A stretch of DNA of 64,000 nt from an uncultured Ruminococcus sp. (GCA_934463425.1 CAKSJP010000002.1:68142-132141); one strand, 5' to 3'; shown: positions 21,852 to 30,710, numbered from the stretch's first letter. The notes: a model not told the origin generated them from the letters alone. Numbers and translations are program-made.

Positions 21852-22520
21852 ATGAAAACAAGAAAGGCAATTGCAATTTTCTCTGCGGCAGTGATGAGCT
21901 TATGTGCGCTGCCTATGGCATCGGTAAGTGCTGCGGATGCAGCTGTTACGGGTGATGTGGACGGCGACGGCGTACTGACTGGACATGATGCGGCTGTTGT
22001 TTCTCGTTATTTGGTGAAGGGTGACATCAAATTGACAGACGAGCAGCTGAAAACCGCAGATGTCAACGGAGACGGTAAAGTCGATACAACAGACGCGGAC
22101 TGGATGTATGACAATATGACATATGGCTTAGGCGGTTCAATCGGCGACTACAGCACCGTTGATAATGTCGCTTCTATCAATGCAATTCGCGCATCAGAAG
22201 CGCTAGTAATTGCAGCAAAAGAAGGTGTCGGCACACAGATCAAAGTGACCGATCTGCTTCCGACAAAAGAAGATATCATTTCCAAGACATACGATGAAGA
22301 AAATCAGATTTTCTGCACTAGAGTCTGGTTTGAAAATGGTTCTCTGACACAAGTACAGTACAATCTGCTTGATATGGACGGAGACGGAAAGATCACTTCT
22401 GCAGACGGAACAGGCATTATCACCATGTCTGCCTGGATTGGAATCATGGATACCAAAAGCAGCGATGAAACATTCCTGTTGAATCATGTATTCCATGGAA
22501 ACTATTTCTACGGCGCATAA
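21852..22520 (+). CDS. Secreted dockerin protein
   Basis: The 222-residue protein has a signal peptide (residues 1-28, ending SVSAADA). A complete type I dockerin follows directly, with loops DVDGDGVLTGHD and DVNGDGKVDTTD separated by the usual linker. A domain of unknown type (about 95-180) comes next. A third EF-hand-like loop (DMDGDGKITSADG) lies near residue 185. A dockerin at the N terminus of the mature protein is less common than at the C terminus. The ATG at 21852 follows GAAGGAGGA. It lies 19 bases after the previous gene, so the pair is co-transcribed, though its base composition is closer to the chromosome. Confidence 0.85.
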   Translation: MKTRKAIAIFSAAVMSLCALPMASVSAADAAVTGDVDGDGVLTGHDAAVVSRYLVKGDIKLTDEQLKTADVNGDGKVDTTDADWMYDNMTYGLGGSIGDYSTVDNVASINAIRASEALVIAAKEGVGTQIKVTDLLPTKEDIISKTYDEENQIFCTRVWFENGSLTQVQYNLLDMDGDGKITSADGTGIITMSAWIGIMDTKSSDETFLLNHVFHGNYFYGA

Positions 22521-22548
22521 GCTTCCAGTTCAATAGAAAACAGACATT

Positions 22549-22592
22549 AAAAAACGCTGCCGGCAGCAAAAGCACTGCCGGCAGCGTTTTTT
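22549..22592 (+). terminator. Strong intrinsic terminator after the dockerin genes
   Basis: A perfect 18-bp inverted repeat (22549-22566 with 22575-22592), including its A and T flanks, surrounds an 8-base loop. It can act in both directions. Confidence 0.95.
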
Positions 22593-22605
22593 CCATCAAA
22601 CCAAC

Positions 22606-22635
22606 TTGACACATCTGCCTCCTCCATGGTACAAT
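22606..22635 (+). promoter_or_regulatory. Promoter of the flavin reductase gene
   Basis: TTGACA (22606-22611) and TACAAT (22630-22635) are 18 bases apart, directly after the terminator. Confidence 0.75.
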
Positions 22636-22678
22636 ATCGAACAGTACAAGCACAGCAATTTGGAAGGAGCAGTAAATT

Positions 22679-23275
22679 ATGGCAAAACAGCATTGGAAAG
22701 GCAGCGTTCTCCTGGCACCCGTCCCGCCCACTCTGGTCTCCTGTGGCACCATGGAGCACCCCAACGTCCTCACCATCGCCTGGACAGGCGTTTTGGCGAC
22801 GCATCCGCCTATGACCTATATCTCCGTCCGTCCCTCCCGGTATTCCTATGATCTCATCCGGGAGTCCGGCGAGTTTGTCATCAATCTCCCCACCTCTGCC
22901 ATGATGAAAGCCACGGATTTCTGCGGCGTGCGCAGCGGCAGAGATGTGGACAAGTTCGCCCAGTGTCACCTCACCCCAGAGCCGGCACAGACTGTAAGCG
23001 CGCCCATGATCGCCGAGTGCCCCGTCAGTCTGGAGTGCCGCGTCACCAGCACCAAAGAACTGGGCACACACACTGTTTTTGAAGCGGAGATCACCGGTGT
23101 CAATGTGGACGAGCGCTTTCTGGACAGCAAGGGCAAGCTGAATCTCCAGCAGTGTGGTCTGATGGCATATGCCCATGGAGAATACTTCGCCCTGGGCAGA
23201 AAGCTGGGAAACTTCGGCGACTCTGTCCGGAAAAAGAAAAAAACGGGAAAGAAACAGCCGGGAAAGAAAAAATGA
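22679..23275 (+). CDS. Flavin reductase-like FMN-binding protein
   Basis: The 198-residue protein belongs to the flavin reductase-like (split-barrel FMN-binding) family. These bind FMN and often supply reduced flavin or act as small NAD(P)H oxidoreductases. Family features are APVPPTLVSCG at the start, NVLTIAWTGV, and YISVRPSRYSYDLI followed by GEFVINLPT. The last 20 residues are nearly all lysine and glycine, an extension that may bind nucleic acid or be disordered. It has its own promoter and is a single-gene unit. The substrate is not predictable. Confidence 0.85.
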   Translation: MAKQHWKGSVLLAPVPPTLVSCGTMEHPNVLTIAWTGVLATHPPMTYISVRPSRYSYDLIRESGEFVINLPTSAMMKATDFCGVRSGRDVDKFAQCHLTPEPAQTVSAPMIAECPVSLECRVTSTKELGTHTVFEAEITGVNVDERFLDSKGKLNLQQCGLMAYAHGEYFALGRKLGNFGDSVRKKKKTGKKQPGKKK

Positions 23276-23302
23276 CTTTCCACGGAACGGGAAGATGTCA
23301 TC

Positions 23303-23329
23303 GTAAAGGCGAATGGTGTTCGCCCTTAC
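23303..23329. repeat. REP-like palindrome
   Basis: GTAAAGGCGAA and TTCGCCCTTAC form an imperfect palindrome. It resembles the GGGCGAAC elements near the RAYT at 27 kb but is diverged. It lies after the flavin reductase gene. Confidence 0.55.
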
Positions 23330-23373
23330 AGAATCATTTCACATATCGCCCCAGATGTGCAACTTGTGGAATC

Positions 23374-23395
23374 GGGCGGATGTGGGCATCCGCCC
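23374..23395. repeat. REP-like palindrome, GGGCGGATG type
   Basis: GGGCGGATG and CATCCGCCC form a perfect 9-bp stem with a 4-base loop, followed by CTACA. The flanking CTAC and length match the 27-kb elements, but the core differs, so it may be a sister family. With the previous element it fills most of the 316-base gap before tepA. Confidence 0.6.
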
Positions 23396-23461
23396 CTACA
23401 AATTCCTTCTCAACAAAAACAATTATAAAAATGATTTGTATAGAATCCCCCTGCATTCACC

Positions 23462-23489
23462 TTGACTTTTCCACAAAACCTGCTATAAT
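23462..23489 (+). promoter_or_regulatory. Promoter of tepA-ftsK
   Basis: TTGACT (23462-23467) and TATAAT (23484-23489) are 16 bases apart. A leader of about 95 nt follows. Confidence 0.75.
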
Positions 23490-23591
23490 ATAGAAGTAGA
23501 AGGCAATGCTGCCTTCTTTCTGTATAACCGCGGCATTCCGGGACAGAATACAGATACGACCCGTTTCGCATCTGTCCAAAGGAGTGCCGCT

Positions 23592-24311
23592 ATGAGCCAA
23601 CAAAACGACAACACATCCAAAAGCAACGCCGAGCAGCAGCTGGATCAGGCGCAGCTGATCGAAGAGACCGGCGGCGTCCGGCCGCAGAACGCCAAGCATC
23701 TGATCCACTGCCTGAACATCATCGGGCAGATCGAAGGGCACAACATCCTGCCGGACGATGTCAAAACGACAAAATATGAGCACGTTCTCCCGGCGCTGGT
23801 CGCCATTGAACAGGATCAGAGCATTGAGGGACTGCTGATCCTGGTGAATACCATGGGCGGCGATGTAGAAGCCGGACTCGCCATTGCCGAGATGATCTCC
23901 GGCATGGAGACACCCACCGTCTCTCTGGTGGTGGGCGGCGGCCATTCCATCGGCATCCCCTTAGCGGTGAGCGCCGATATTTCTCTGATCGTTCCCTCGG
24001 CTTCCATGACGGTACACCCCGTGCGCACCACCGGCCTGGTGCTGGGCGTGCCGCAGACAACCATCTATTTTGAAAAAATTCAGGAGCGCATCACTGGCTT
24101 CATCACACGGCACAGCCGCATCTCCCGGGAAGCCCTGGAGCAGATGATGATGAACACGCAGGAGATGGCGACCGATATGGGTACGGTCATCTCCGGAGAA
24201 GAAGCAGCGGCATCCGGGCTTATCGACCGGATCGGAACGCTGCACGATGCCATTGCTGCGCTCTATCATCTCATAGAAACACGAGAACTGCCGGAACAGG
24301 ACGCGCCCTGA
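23592..24311 (+). CDS. tepA: ClpP-like protease, TepA/YmfB family
   Basis: The 239-residue protein has the ClpP fold. The nucleophile is in GGGHSIGIPLA and the catalytic histidine in MTVHPVR. In Bacillus, TepA/YmfB is encoded just before spoIIIE and has been linked to protein translocation and sporulation. The same order occurs here. There is no signal peptide, so it is cytosolic. The ATG follows AAAGGAGTG. The gap to ftsK is 30 bases, so they form one operon. Confidence 0.9.
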   Translation: MSQQNDNTSKSNAEQQLDQAQLIEETGGVRPQNAKHLIHCLNIIGQIEGHNILPDDVKTTKYEHVLPALVAIEQDQSIEGLLILVNTMGGDVEAGLAIAEMISGMETPTVSLVVGGGHSIGIPLAVSADISLIVPSASMTVHPVRTTGLVLGVPQTTIYFEKIQERITGFITRHSRISREALEQMMMNTQEMATDMGTVISGEEAAASGLIDRIGTLHDAIAALYHLIETRELPEQDAP

Positions 24312-24341
24312 TCCCGCAGTTCCTTTCAGAAAGGCATAACA

Positions 24342-26924
24342 TTGGCAAGAAAATCTGCTTCTCCCAAAAAAAGTGCAAAATCTGCACCGAAGAAAAAGCC
24401 GGCAGCCCGCAAAAAGGCTGCCGGCACTTCTGCTGCACGGACGGCGAAAGAAGAAGCACTGGAACAGCTGAACCGTCAGCAGAACGGCAACACCAAGTTT
24501 CAGTCTGTCATTCTCTTCACCTGCGCCGTGCTGTTCTTTTGTCTGGCGTTTATCCAAGGGGATTCCGGCTGGTATCAGATGCACCGGATCATCCGGGGCA
24601 TCTTTGGATTTTCCATCCTGATCGTGCCCATCGTCCTGCTTATTACCGCCTATTACACCGAAAACCGAAAGGGCATGTCTCTCTCCCGGCGGCTGCTGGC
24701 AAGCTTCGGACTGGTCACACTGGTCAGCAGCTTCTTCCAGATCGTATTTGTGGGTGAGATCGAAAAAAAGGGTTTTTTCCGCACCATCGGCTATCTCTAC
24801 TCCACCGGTGCAGACGATGCCTTCCGCAGCGGCGGTGTCATCAGCGCTCTGCTCGCCTATCCCTTTCTCCGCTTTATCGGCACACCCGGCGCCCAGATCA
24901 TCATCATTCTCCTGCTCTTTGTGGCAGTGATGTGGATTCTGGACATGAGCATGCAGCAGCTGTGGTTCTATCTGAAATGGCCGTTCCGGAAGATCCGGGA
25001 GCTGTGGAACCGTGAGCCGGACTGGGCAGAAGACGAACCGGGATTTCCGGAACGCGCAGAAGCCGCGGCGGAAGAGGAACCGGAATTTCTCCTGCCGGAA
25101 GCGCCTGCGCCAAAGCTGTCGCGAAAGCAGCGCAAAACTGCGGCAGCAGAAGCCGAACCGGTTCCGGATGCTTCGGACATTCCGGATATCCCCGACTTCG
25201 TAGAAGATACATCTCCGCTGCCGCCGGATCTGGATGCTATAATCCGGGACAGCTACAGCCAGCCCCAGGACAATACGCCCTATGAGCCGGCATATGACAT
25301 GGATATCGACATCCCCATTCCGGAGGACGAGCCGGACAATCCTGCCATCGTCTCCCCGGAAGAGCTGATGCAGGATCCGCCGGAGCTGGTCACCGAATCT
25401 GCACCGGCGGCAGCAGCACCAACACCGCAGCCCCCGGCAAGACCCTATCAGATCCCCAGCATCGATTTCTTGCAGAACGGCGTCAGCCGCGCCGGAGACC
25501 CTGCGGTAGATCAGGAAATGAAGGAAAAGGCAGGTATTCTGGTAGAAACGCTGAAAAGCTTCGGCGTAACAGTCCGCATCACCGGCATCTTCCGCGGACC
25601 GTCTGTTACACGATACGAAATTCAGCCTGCCGCCGGCATCAAGGTATCCAAGATCACGGGACTGGCAGATGATATCGCCCTTTCTCTGGCAGCACAGGGT
25701 GTCCGCATTGAAGCGCCCATTCCCGGAAAGCCTGCCATCGGCATCGAAGTTCCCAACAGCCACAAGGACACCGTTTCTCTCCGGGAGATCCTGGAGAGCG
25801 ACAGCTTCTGCAGTTCCAAGAGCAAGCTGGCCTTTGCGGTAGGACGGGATATCGCCGGAAATGCAGTGGTCGGAGACATCGCCCGGCTGCCCCATATGAT
25901 TATCGCCGGCGCAACTGGTTCCGGTAAGTCCGTCTGCACCAATTCCATTATTATGAGTATTCTGTACCATGCCACCCCGGATGAGGTCAAACTGATCCTG
26001 ATCGACCCGAAGATCGTCGAGTTCACGGTCTACGAGGGCATCCCGCACCTGCTCATCCCGGTAGTCACTGACCCGAAAAAGGCTGCCGGTGCGCTGAACT
26101 GGGCGGTGCAGGAAATGCAGCGGCGGTATAATCTCTTTGCGGAGAACAGCGTCCGCGACCTGGGAGACTATAACGCCGCAGCAGCGCAGCCCGGCAGCGA
26201 CCTGGAACCGATGCCCCAGATCGTAGTCATTATCGATGAGCTTGCTGACCTGATGATGACCACCTCCAAAGAGGTGGAGGACGCTATCTGTCGCCTGGCG
26301 CAGAAAGCCCGTGCCGCAGGCATGCACCTCATTATCGCGACCCAGCGCCCCACCACGGACATCATCACCGGACTTATCAAGGCAAATATCCCCAGCCGTA
26401 TCGCCCTGTCTGTCATGTCCCAGGTGGACTCCCGTACCATCCTGGACACCGGGGGCGCAGAAAAGCTGCTGGGACACGGCGATATGCTGTACTTACCCAA
26501 CGGAAAAATCAAACCGGTTCGTGTGCAGGGCTGCTTCACCTCCACCAAGGAGATCGAAAAGGTCGTGGACTTTATCAAGTCCCAGACCCAGAGCGAGTAC
26601 AGCGACGAGATCATGGAGCAGGTGGAGCAGAACATCCCCGTCACCAAGTCCGACCGTGCCGCAGAAAAATCTGCCGGCAGCGAGCCGGAGCCGGGCAGCG
26701 ATGAGGATATCCTGGAGCGCGCCATCGAAGTGGTAGTAGAAGCCGGCCAGGCGTCAACCTCCTCTCTCCAGCGGCGGCTGAAACTGGGGTATGCCCGTGC
26801 TGCCCGAACTATGGATGAACTGGAAGAGATGGGGATCATCGGCCCTTATGAGGGGGCAAAGCCGCGAAAGGTGCTCATGACCAAAGAACAATTGGCAGAG
26901 CGAAAAATGCGGCGGTTGAAATGA
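24342..26924 (+). CDS. ftsK: DNA translocase FtsK/SpoIIIE
   Basis: This motor pumps chromosomal DNA through the division or sporulation septum. The 860-residue protein starts with a lysine-rich tail (1-45). Four hydrophobic segments follow (about 50-210), then an acidic, proline-rich linker (about 225-370). The motor shows Walker A in [12 protein letters not shown], Walker B in [11 protein letters not shown], and [12 protein letters not shown]. The gamma winged-helix domain (about 790-860) recognises DNA polarity sites. The start is TTG at 24342 after AGAAAGG. Sporulation genes elsewhere suggest it may serve as SpoIIIE. Confidence 0.95.
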   Translation: MARKSASPKKSAKSAPKKKPAARKKAAGTSAARTAKEEALEQLNRQQNGNTKFQSVILFTCAVLFFCLAFIQGDSGWYQMHRIIRGIFGFSILIVPIVLLITAYYTENRKGMSLSRRLLASFGLVTLVSSFFQIVFVGEIEKKGFFRTIGYLYSTGADDAFRSGGVISALLAYPFLRFIGTPGAQIIIILLLFVAVMWILDMSMQQLWFYLKWPFRKIRELWNREPDWAEDEPGFPERAEAAAEEEPEFLLPEAPAPKLSRKQRKTAAAEAEPVPDASDIPDIPDFVEDTSPLPPDLDAIIRDSYSQPQDNTPYEPAYDMDIDIPIPEDEPDNPAIVSPEELMQDPPELVTESAPAAAAPTPQPPARPYQIPSIDFLQNGVSRAGDPAVDQEMKEKAGILVETLKSFGVTVRITGIFRGPSVTRYEIQPAAGIKVSKITGLADDIALSLAAQGVRIEAPIPGKPAIGIEVPNSHKDTVSLREILESDSFCSSKSKLAFAVGRDIAGNAVVGDIARLPHMIIAGATGSGKSVCTNSIIMSILYHATPDEVKLILIDPKIVEFTVYEGIPHLLIPVVTDPKKAAGALNWAVQEMQRRYNLFAENSVRDLGDYNAAAAQPGSDLEPMPQIVVIIDELADLMMTTSKEVEDAICRLAQKARAAGMHLIIATQRPTTDIITGLIKANIPSRIALSVMSQVDSRTILDTGGAEKLLGHGDMLYLPNGKIKPVRVQGCFTSTKEIEKVVDFIKSQTQSEYSDEIMEQVEQNIPVTKSDRAAEKSAGSEPEPGSDEDILERAIEVVVEAGQASTSSLQRRLKLGYARAARTMDELEEMGIIGPYEGAKPRKVLMTKEQLAERKMRRLK

Positions 26925-26928
26925 TGCC

Positions 26929-27411
26929 ATGAAACAAGAACTTCCAAAGCGTAAAAGTATCCGTCTGGAAAATTTTGACTATTCCGCATGTGCGCTTTAT
27001 TTTCTGACAATCTGCACTAATTGTCCAGAGGCTTGCCTTTGGCAGTCCGTAGGGGCGAACATTGTTCGCCCGCAGTTGTCGGAAATTGGACGCCATGTAC
27101 GCCAGACACTACAAAACATCTCAAACATTTACAGTAATGTCACGATAACCGACTACTGTATCATGCCAGATCATATTCACTGTATTCTGTGGATTCATCC
27201 GGACGATGACGGGCGAACAATGTTCGCCCCTACAGTGTCCCGAATTGTCAAACAGTTCAAAGGTGCTGTTACCAAACAAATCGGTTTTTCCATCTGGCAA
27301 AAATCATTCTATGACCACATTCTGCGAAATGACAAAGCCTACTTGCAGGCCGTCGATTATATCTATAACAACCCCATTCGATGGATTGCCGCACACGAAA
27401 CAAATTCCTAA
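26929..27411 (+). CDS. REP-associated tyrosine transposase (RAYT), Y1/HUH family
   Basis: The 160-residue protein has the single-strand HUH transposase fold of the IS200/RAYT group. The HUH motif is in IMPDHIHCILWI near residue 85. A candidate catalytic tyrosine lies in AVDYIYNNP near residue 143. RAYTs nick and move or maintain REP palindromes. Two palindromes lie inside this gene in opposite orientation and are read in frame (VGANIVRP and GRTMFAP). A third lies 50 bases downstream. The gene starts 4 bases after ftsK and sits between it and ygiQ, consistent with insertion into an operon. The lack of a strong ribosome-binding site suggests coupling to ftsK translation. Confidence 0.88.
   Translation: MKQELPKRKSIRLENFDYSACALYFLTICTNCPEACLWQSVGANIVRPQLSEIGRHVRQTLQNISNIYSNVTITDYCIMPDHIHCILWIHPDDDGRTMFAPTVSRIVKQFKGAVTKQIGFSIWQKSFYDHILRNDKAYLQAVDYIYNNPIRWIAAHETNS
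27049..27086 (+). repeat. REP-like palindrome, copy 1 (inside the RAYT gene)
   Basis: GGGCGAAC-ATT-GTTCGCCC (27053-27071), preceded by GTAG. The 38-base block is identical to 27461-27498. Confidence 0.9.
27211..27233 (-). repeat. REP-like palindrome, copy 2, inverted (inside the RAYT gene)
   Basis: GGGCGAAC-AAT-GTTCGCCC followed by CTAC. It is the exact reverse complement of the core of copy 1 with its GTAG flank, so the two form an inverted pair 140 bases apart. Confidence 0.9.
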
Positions 27412-27460
27412 AGCGATACATTTGCATCCATTTCCAGGAAAATCTTCTGCGACAGCCCGC

Positions 27461-27498
27461 GTAGGGGCGAACATTGTTCGCCCGCAGTTGTCGGAAAT
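27461..27498 (+). repeat. REP-like palindrome, copy 3 (downstream of the RAYT gene)
   Basis: Identical over 38 bases to copy 1, including a tail (CAGTTGTCGGAAAT) that is not palindromic. The shared tail suggests duplication of a longer unit, not chance similarity of the palindrome. Confidence 0.9.
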
Positions 27499-27557
27499 CG
27501 AATGCCGTTTATACAAACTCATCCCGCCTGCCGCAATCCCATACAAGGAGCAAATAC

Positions 27558-29456
27558 ATGACCAACTTTCTCCCTGTCACCATGCAGGAACTTTTAGAAA
27601 CCGGCGTATCCCAACCCGATTTTGTATACATCACCGGCGATGCCTATGTAGACCACCCCAGCTTCGGGGCAGCCATTATCACCCGGCTGCTGGAATCCCA
27701 GGGCTACAGTGTCGCTGTCATTTCTCAGCCCGACTGGCACACCGTCCGGGACTTCAAGCGGTTCGGCGAGCCGAGACTGGCATTTCTGGTGACCGGCGGC
27801 AACATCGACTCCATGGTCGCCCACTACACCTCTGCCAAGCGCAAGCGCAGCAACGATATGTACTCTCCCGGCGGTAAAGCCGGACTGCGCCCTGACCGCG
27901 CTGTCATCACCTACTGCCGGAAGATCCGGGAAGCATATCCGGATGCCGCCATCGCCATCGGCGGTCTGGAAGCATCCCTGCGGCGGTTCGCCCACTACGA
28001 CTACTGGGACGACACCGTCCGCCCGTCCATTCTCGTGGACAGCGGTGCAGACCTGCTCATGTACGGCATGGGCGAGCATCAGATCACGGAGCTTGCACAA
28101 CAGCTGGCAGACGGCGTTCCCATTCAGGAGATCACCGGCATCCGCGGTACATGCTATCTCACCGCGCCGGAAAACACTCCGTGGGGCGGCGTCCAGTGCC
28201 CGGATTATGCCCAGGTCTGCCGGGACAAAAAGGCTTATGCCAAGGCGACCCGGCAGCAGTATGACCAGCAGGATGAGATTTCCGGAAAAACAGTGCTCCA
28301 GCGCCACGGCGACAAGATGCTGGTGCAGAATCCGCCGGCACTGAGCCTGACCCAGGACGAACTGGATGCCGTCTACCGGCTGCCTTATCAACGCAGACCG
28401 CACCCCATGTACGATGCCCAGGGCGGCGTGCCGGGCATTGAAGAGGTACAGTTCTCCATCGCCCACAACCGGGGCTGCTTCGGCTACTGCAACTTCTGTT
28501 CCATTGCCCTGCACCAGGGACGGCGCATCACCTGCCGCAGCGAAGCATCCATCCTGGAGGAGGCAAAAAAGATCACTGCAATGCCCAACTTTAAGGGCTA
28601 TATCCACGACGTGGGCGGCCCGACCGCAAACTTCCGGCTGCCGTCCTGCAAGAAGCAGGCAAAAGCCGGGATGTGTCCGGGAAAGAAGTGCCTTGCACCC
28701 GAACCCTGCAAGGCGTTGCAGGTAGACCACAGCGAATACCTGGACATCCTCCGCAAGCTGCGAAAGCTGCCCAAGGTCAAGCGCGTCTTTATCCGCTCCG
28801 GCATCCGGTTCGACTATGTGATGGCAGACAAGGACGACACTTTCTTTAAGGAACTGGTGGCAGAGCATGTCAGCGGTCAGCTGAAAGTTGCCCCGGAGCA
28901 TGTGAGCAACGTGGTATTGGACAAAATGGGAAAGCCCCATATCGAATGCTATGAGGCATTTCAAAAGCGCTTTTATGAGATCACCAAGAGCATCGGCAAA
29001 AAGCAGTATCTCGTCCCCTATCTCATGTCCTCCCACCCCGGCAGCACCCTCCAGGAAGCAGTGAAGCTGTCCCTGTTTCTCCGGGACAACGGCATCCATC
29101 CGGAACAGGTACAGGACTTCTACCCCACGCCGGGCACGATCTCCACTTGCATGTACTACACCGAGCTGGATCCCTATACCATGGAGCCGGTCTATGTACC
29201 CAAAACACCGAAAGAAAAAGCCATGCAGCGAGCGCTGCTGCAATATTATCTGCCCCAGAACCGCCAGCTGGTGCTGTCTGCATTGAAGCAGGCAGGACGG
29301 CAGGATCTGATCGGCACAAAGCCGGGCTGTCTGGTCGCACCGGAACAGCACGCCGGCGGCAACGCAAAACCGTCCGGAAACGGACCGCGACACCCCAAAG
29401 GAGGTGCATCTCCACGAAACCGCAAACCATCTTCCAAAAAATCACGGCGGCACTGA
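27558..29456 (+). CDS. ygiQ: YgiQ family radical SAM protein
   Basis: The 632-residue protein belongs to the UPF0313/YgiQ family of radical SAM enzymes with an N-terminal vitamin-B12-type domain. The reaction is unknown. The cluster motif is in HNRGCFGYCNFCS near residue 305. Conserved family pieces include FVYITGDAYVDHPSFG, SARKR-like SAKRKRSNDMYSPGG, and FYPTPGTISTCMYYT. The ATG at 27558 follows AAGGAG; an upstream in-frame extension runs through the REP element and lacks a site. The C terminus overlaps the start of the next gene by about 40 bases. Confidence 0.93.
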   Translation: MTNFLPVTMQELLETGVSQPDFVYITGDAYVDHPSFGAAIITRLLESQGYSVAVISQPDWHTVRDFKRFGEPRLAFLVTGGNIDSMVAHYTSAKRKRSNDMYSPGGKAGLRPDRAVITYCRKIREAYPDAAIAIGGLEASLRRFAHYDYWDDTVRPSILVDSGADLLMYGMGEHQITELAQQLADGVPIQEITGIRGTCYLTAPENTPWGGVQCPDYAQVCRDKKAYAKATRQQYDQQDEISGKTVLQRHGDKMLVQNPPALSLTQDELDAVYRLPYQRRPHPMYDAQGGVPGIEEVQFSIAHNRGCFGYCNFCSIALHQGRRITCRSEASILEEAKKITAMPNFKGYIHDVGGPTANFRLPSCKKQAKAGMCPGKKCLAPEPCKALQVDHSEYLDILRKLRKLPKVKRVFIRSGIRFDYVMADKDDTFFKELVAEHVSGQLKVAPEHVSNVVLDKMGKPHIECYEAFQKRFYEITKSIGKKQYLVPYLMSSHPGSTLQEAVKLSLFLRDNGIHPEQVQDFYPTPGTISTCMYYTELDPYTMEPVYVPKTPKEKAMQRALLQYYLPQNRQLVLSALKQAGRQDLIGTKPGCLVAPEQHAGGNAKPSGNGPRHPKGGASPRNRKPSSKKSRRH

Positions 29457-30379
29457 TCGCCGCAGCACTGCCTCTTCTGGGCGGATGCACATTAGACGAT
29501 GCCGAGAGCTATCTCACCGAAACCATTGAACAGGCGTTCGGCGGAGAGGGCGGCGCAGAAGCCGAAAACAACGGCGGCGCAGGTACGGGCAGCTGTACCG
29601 TCTACTTTCTGGATGTGGGACAGGGCGACAGCGAGCTGATCGTCACCGACAAGGCGGCTGTGCTCATCGATGCCGGCGAACAGAGCGCCGCAGATGACAT
29701 TCTCGCCGACCTGCAGCAATACGGCATCACCAAGCTGGACTGGATCATCGGCACACACCCCCACGCCGATCACATCGGCGGTTTTCCGGACATTTTGTCC
29801 TATGCGGCACAGAATAAGGAGCTTTCCATTTCCAATGTGATGATCCCGCAGCTGCCGGACGATATGATCCCCACCACCCGTACTTATGAAAAATTCCTGG
29901 ACGGCGTAGACGAAAACGGTCTGATCCTGACACCTGCCACAAATATGACCATTGATCTGGGCAGCGCCTCTCTGGAGATCCTCCCCTCGCCGGGCAATGA
30001 CTACAGTTCTCTCAACGATTACTCCGTCTGTGCCTATCTCACCTGCGGCGACACCAGCTTTTTCTTCACTGGTGACGCATCCAAGCCAGAGGAAAAAGAT
30101 CTTCTGGCTTCGGGCGATCTGGACGGCATCCAGGCAGATGTGCTGAAAGTGGGACACCACGGCAGCCGGGAATCTTCTACAGATGCCTTTCTGGCACAGC
30201 TTCAGCCCAGCTATGCGGTGATCTCCTGCGGCGCAGGAAATTCCTACGGACATCCCCACAGCGAAGCAGTAGAACGGCTGCGGCAGTACTGCGGCGAGCA
30301 GATCTGGCGCACCGATGAAAACGGCACAGTCACCATACAATCCGACGGCGCATCTCTGACCGTCTCTACCGAAAAGTGA
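29414..30379 (+). CDS. ComEC-like metallo-beta-lactamase-fold lipoprotein, apparent ACG start
   Basis: The 321-residue protein has the MBL-fold domain of ComEC/Rec2-type proteins: FLDVGQGDSELIV, the metal-binding THPHADHIGG, FTGDAS, and KVGHHGS. A lipoprotein signal (ALIAAALPLLGGC) precedes it, so it is anchored outside the membrane. AAAGGAGGTG at 29397-29406 sits 9 bases before ACG at 29414, which gives a normal lipoprotein N terminus (KPQTIFQKI). No ATG, GTG or TTG is in frame near that site; the next ATG is 267 bases upstream, inside ygiQ. Partnered by the DUF3006 gene. Likely a hydrolase of nucleic acid or phosphoester. Confidence 0.85.
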   Translation, partial: TKPQTIFQKITAALIAAALPLLGGCTLDDAESYLTETIEQAFGGEGGAEAENNGGAGTGSCTVYFLDVGQGDSELIVTDKAAVLIDAGEQSAADDILADLQQYGITKLDWIIGTHPHADHIGGFPDILSYAAQNKELSISNVMIPQLPDDMIPTTRTYEKFLDGVDENGLILTPATNMTIDLGSASLEILPSPGNDYSSLNDYSVCAYLTCGDTSFFFTGDASKPEEKDLLASGDLDGIQADVLKVGHHGSRESSTDAFLAQLQPSYAVISCGAGNSYGHPHSEAVERLRQYCGEQIWRTDENGTVTIQSDGASLTVSTEK

Positions 30380-30389
30380 GGTAACGCTT

Positions 30390-30602
30390 ATGATGATCCT
30401 GGATCGTTTTGAAGATACGCTGGCAGTATTGGAAACGGATGACGGCATGGTCACTGTTTCCCGGGAACTGCTCCCGGCAGATGTCCGGGAGGGCGATGTG
30501 CTGCGCCAGACGGCAGATGGTACATACACCTCAGATGCCGCAGCCACACAGGCACGCCGGGAAAAGCTGGCGGCACGGACGCGGCGGATGATGGGAAAGT
30601 GA
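30390..30602 (+). CDS. DUF3006 family small protein
   Basis: The 70-residue protein has the DUF3006 pattern: a start with LDRFEDTLAVLET, then VSRELLPADVREGDVL, and a basic C-terminal tail. DUF3006 genes are often found next to ComEC-like MBL-fold genes, as here (10 bases apart). The function is unknown. The ATG follows GAGGTAACG. Confidence 0.85.
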   Translation: MMILDRFEDTLAVLETDDGMVTVSRELLPADVREGDVLRQTADGTYTSDAAATQARREKLAARTRRMMGK

Positions 30603-30710
30603 GCGCCGGCAGTGTGTGCCGCTTCACGATGTGCCGCCTGACTGCAGAGAAAGAACAATGCCTGCCTGCCAGGTTGCAAGGGCGGCATAAAACGAATTTC
30701 CGTTTCTGTC

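Noticed and set aside
23961..26477. Open frame of 838 codons on the minus strand opposite ftsK and tepA
   Set aside because: It is a shadow of ftsK, made long by codon bias. Its translation is low-complexity and has no motif.
27049..27498. Three palindromic repeats as a CRISPR remnant
   Set aside because: They are unequally spaced, occur in both orientations, and accompany a RAYT gene, which explains them.
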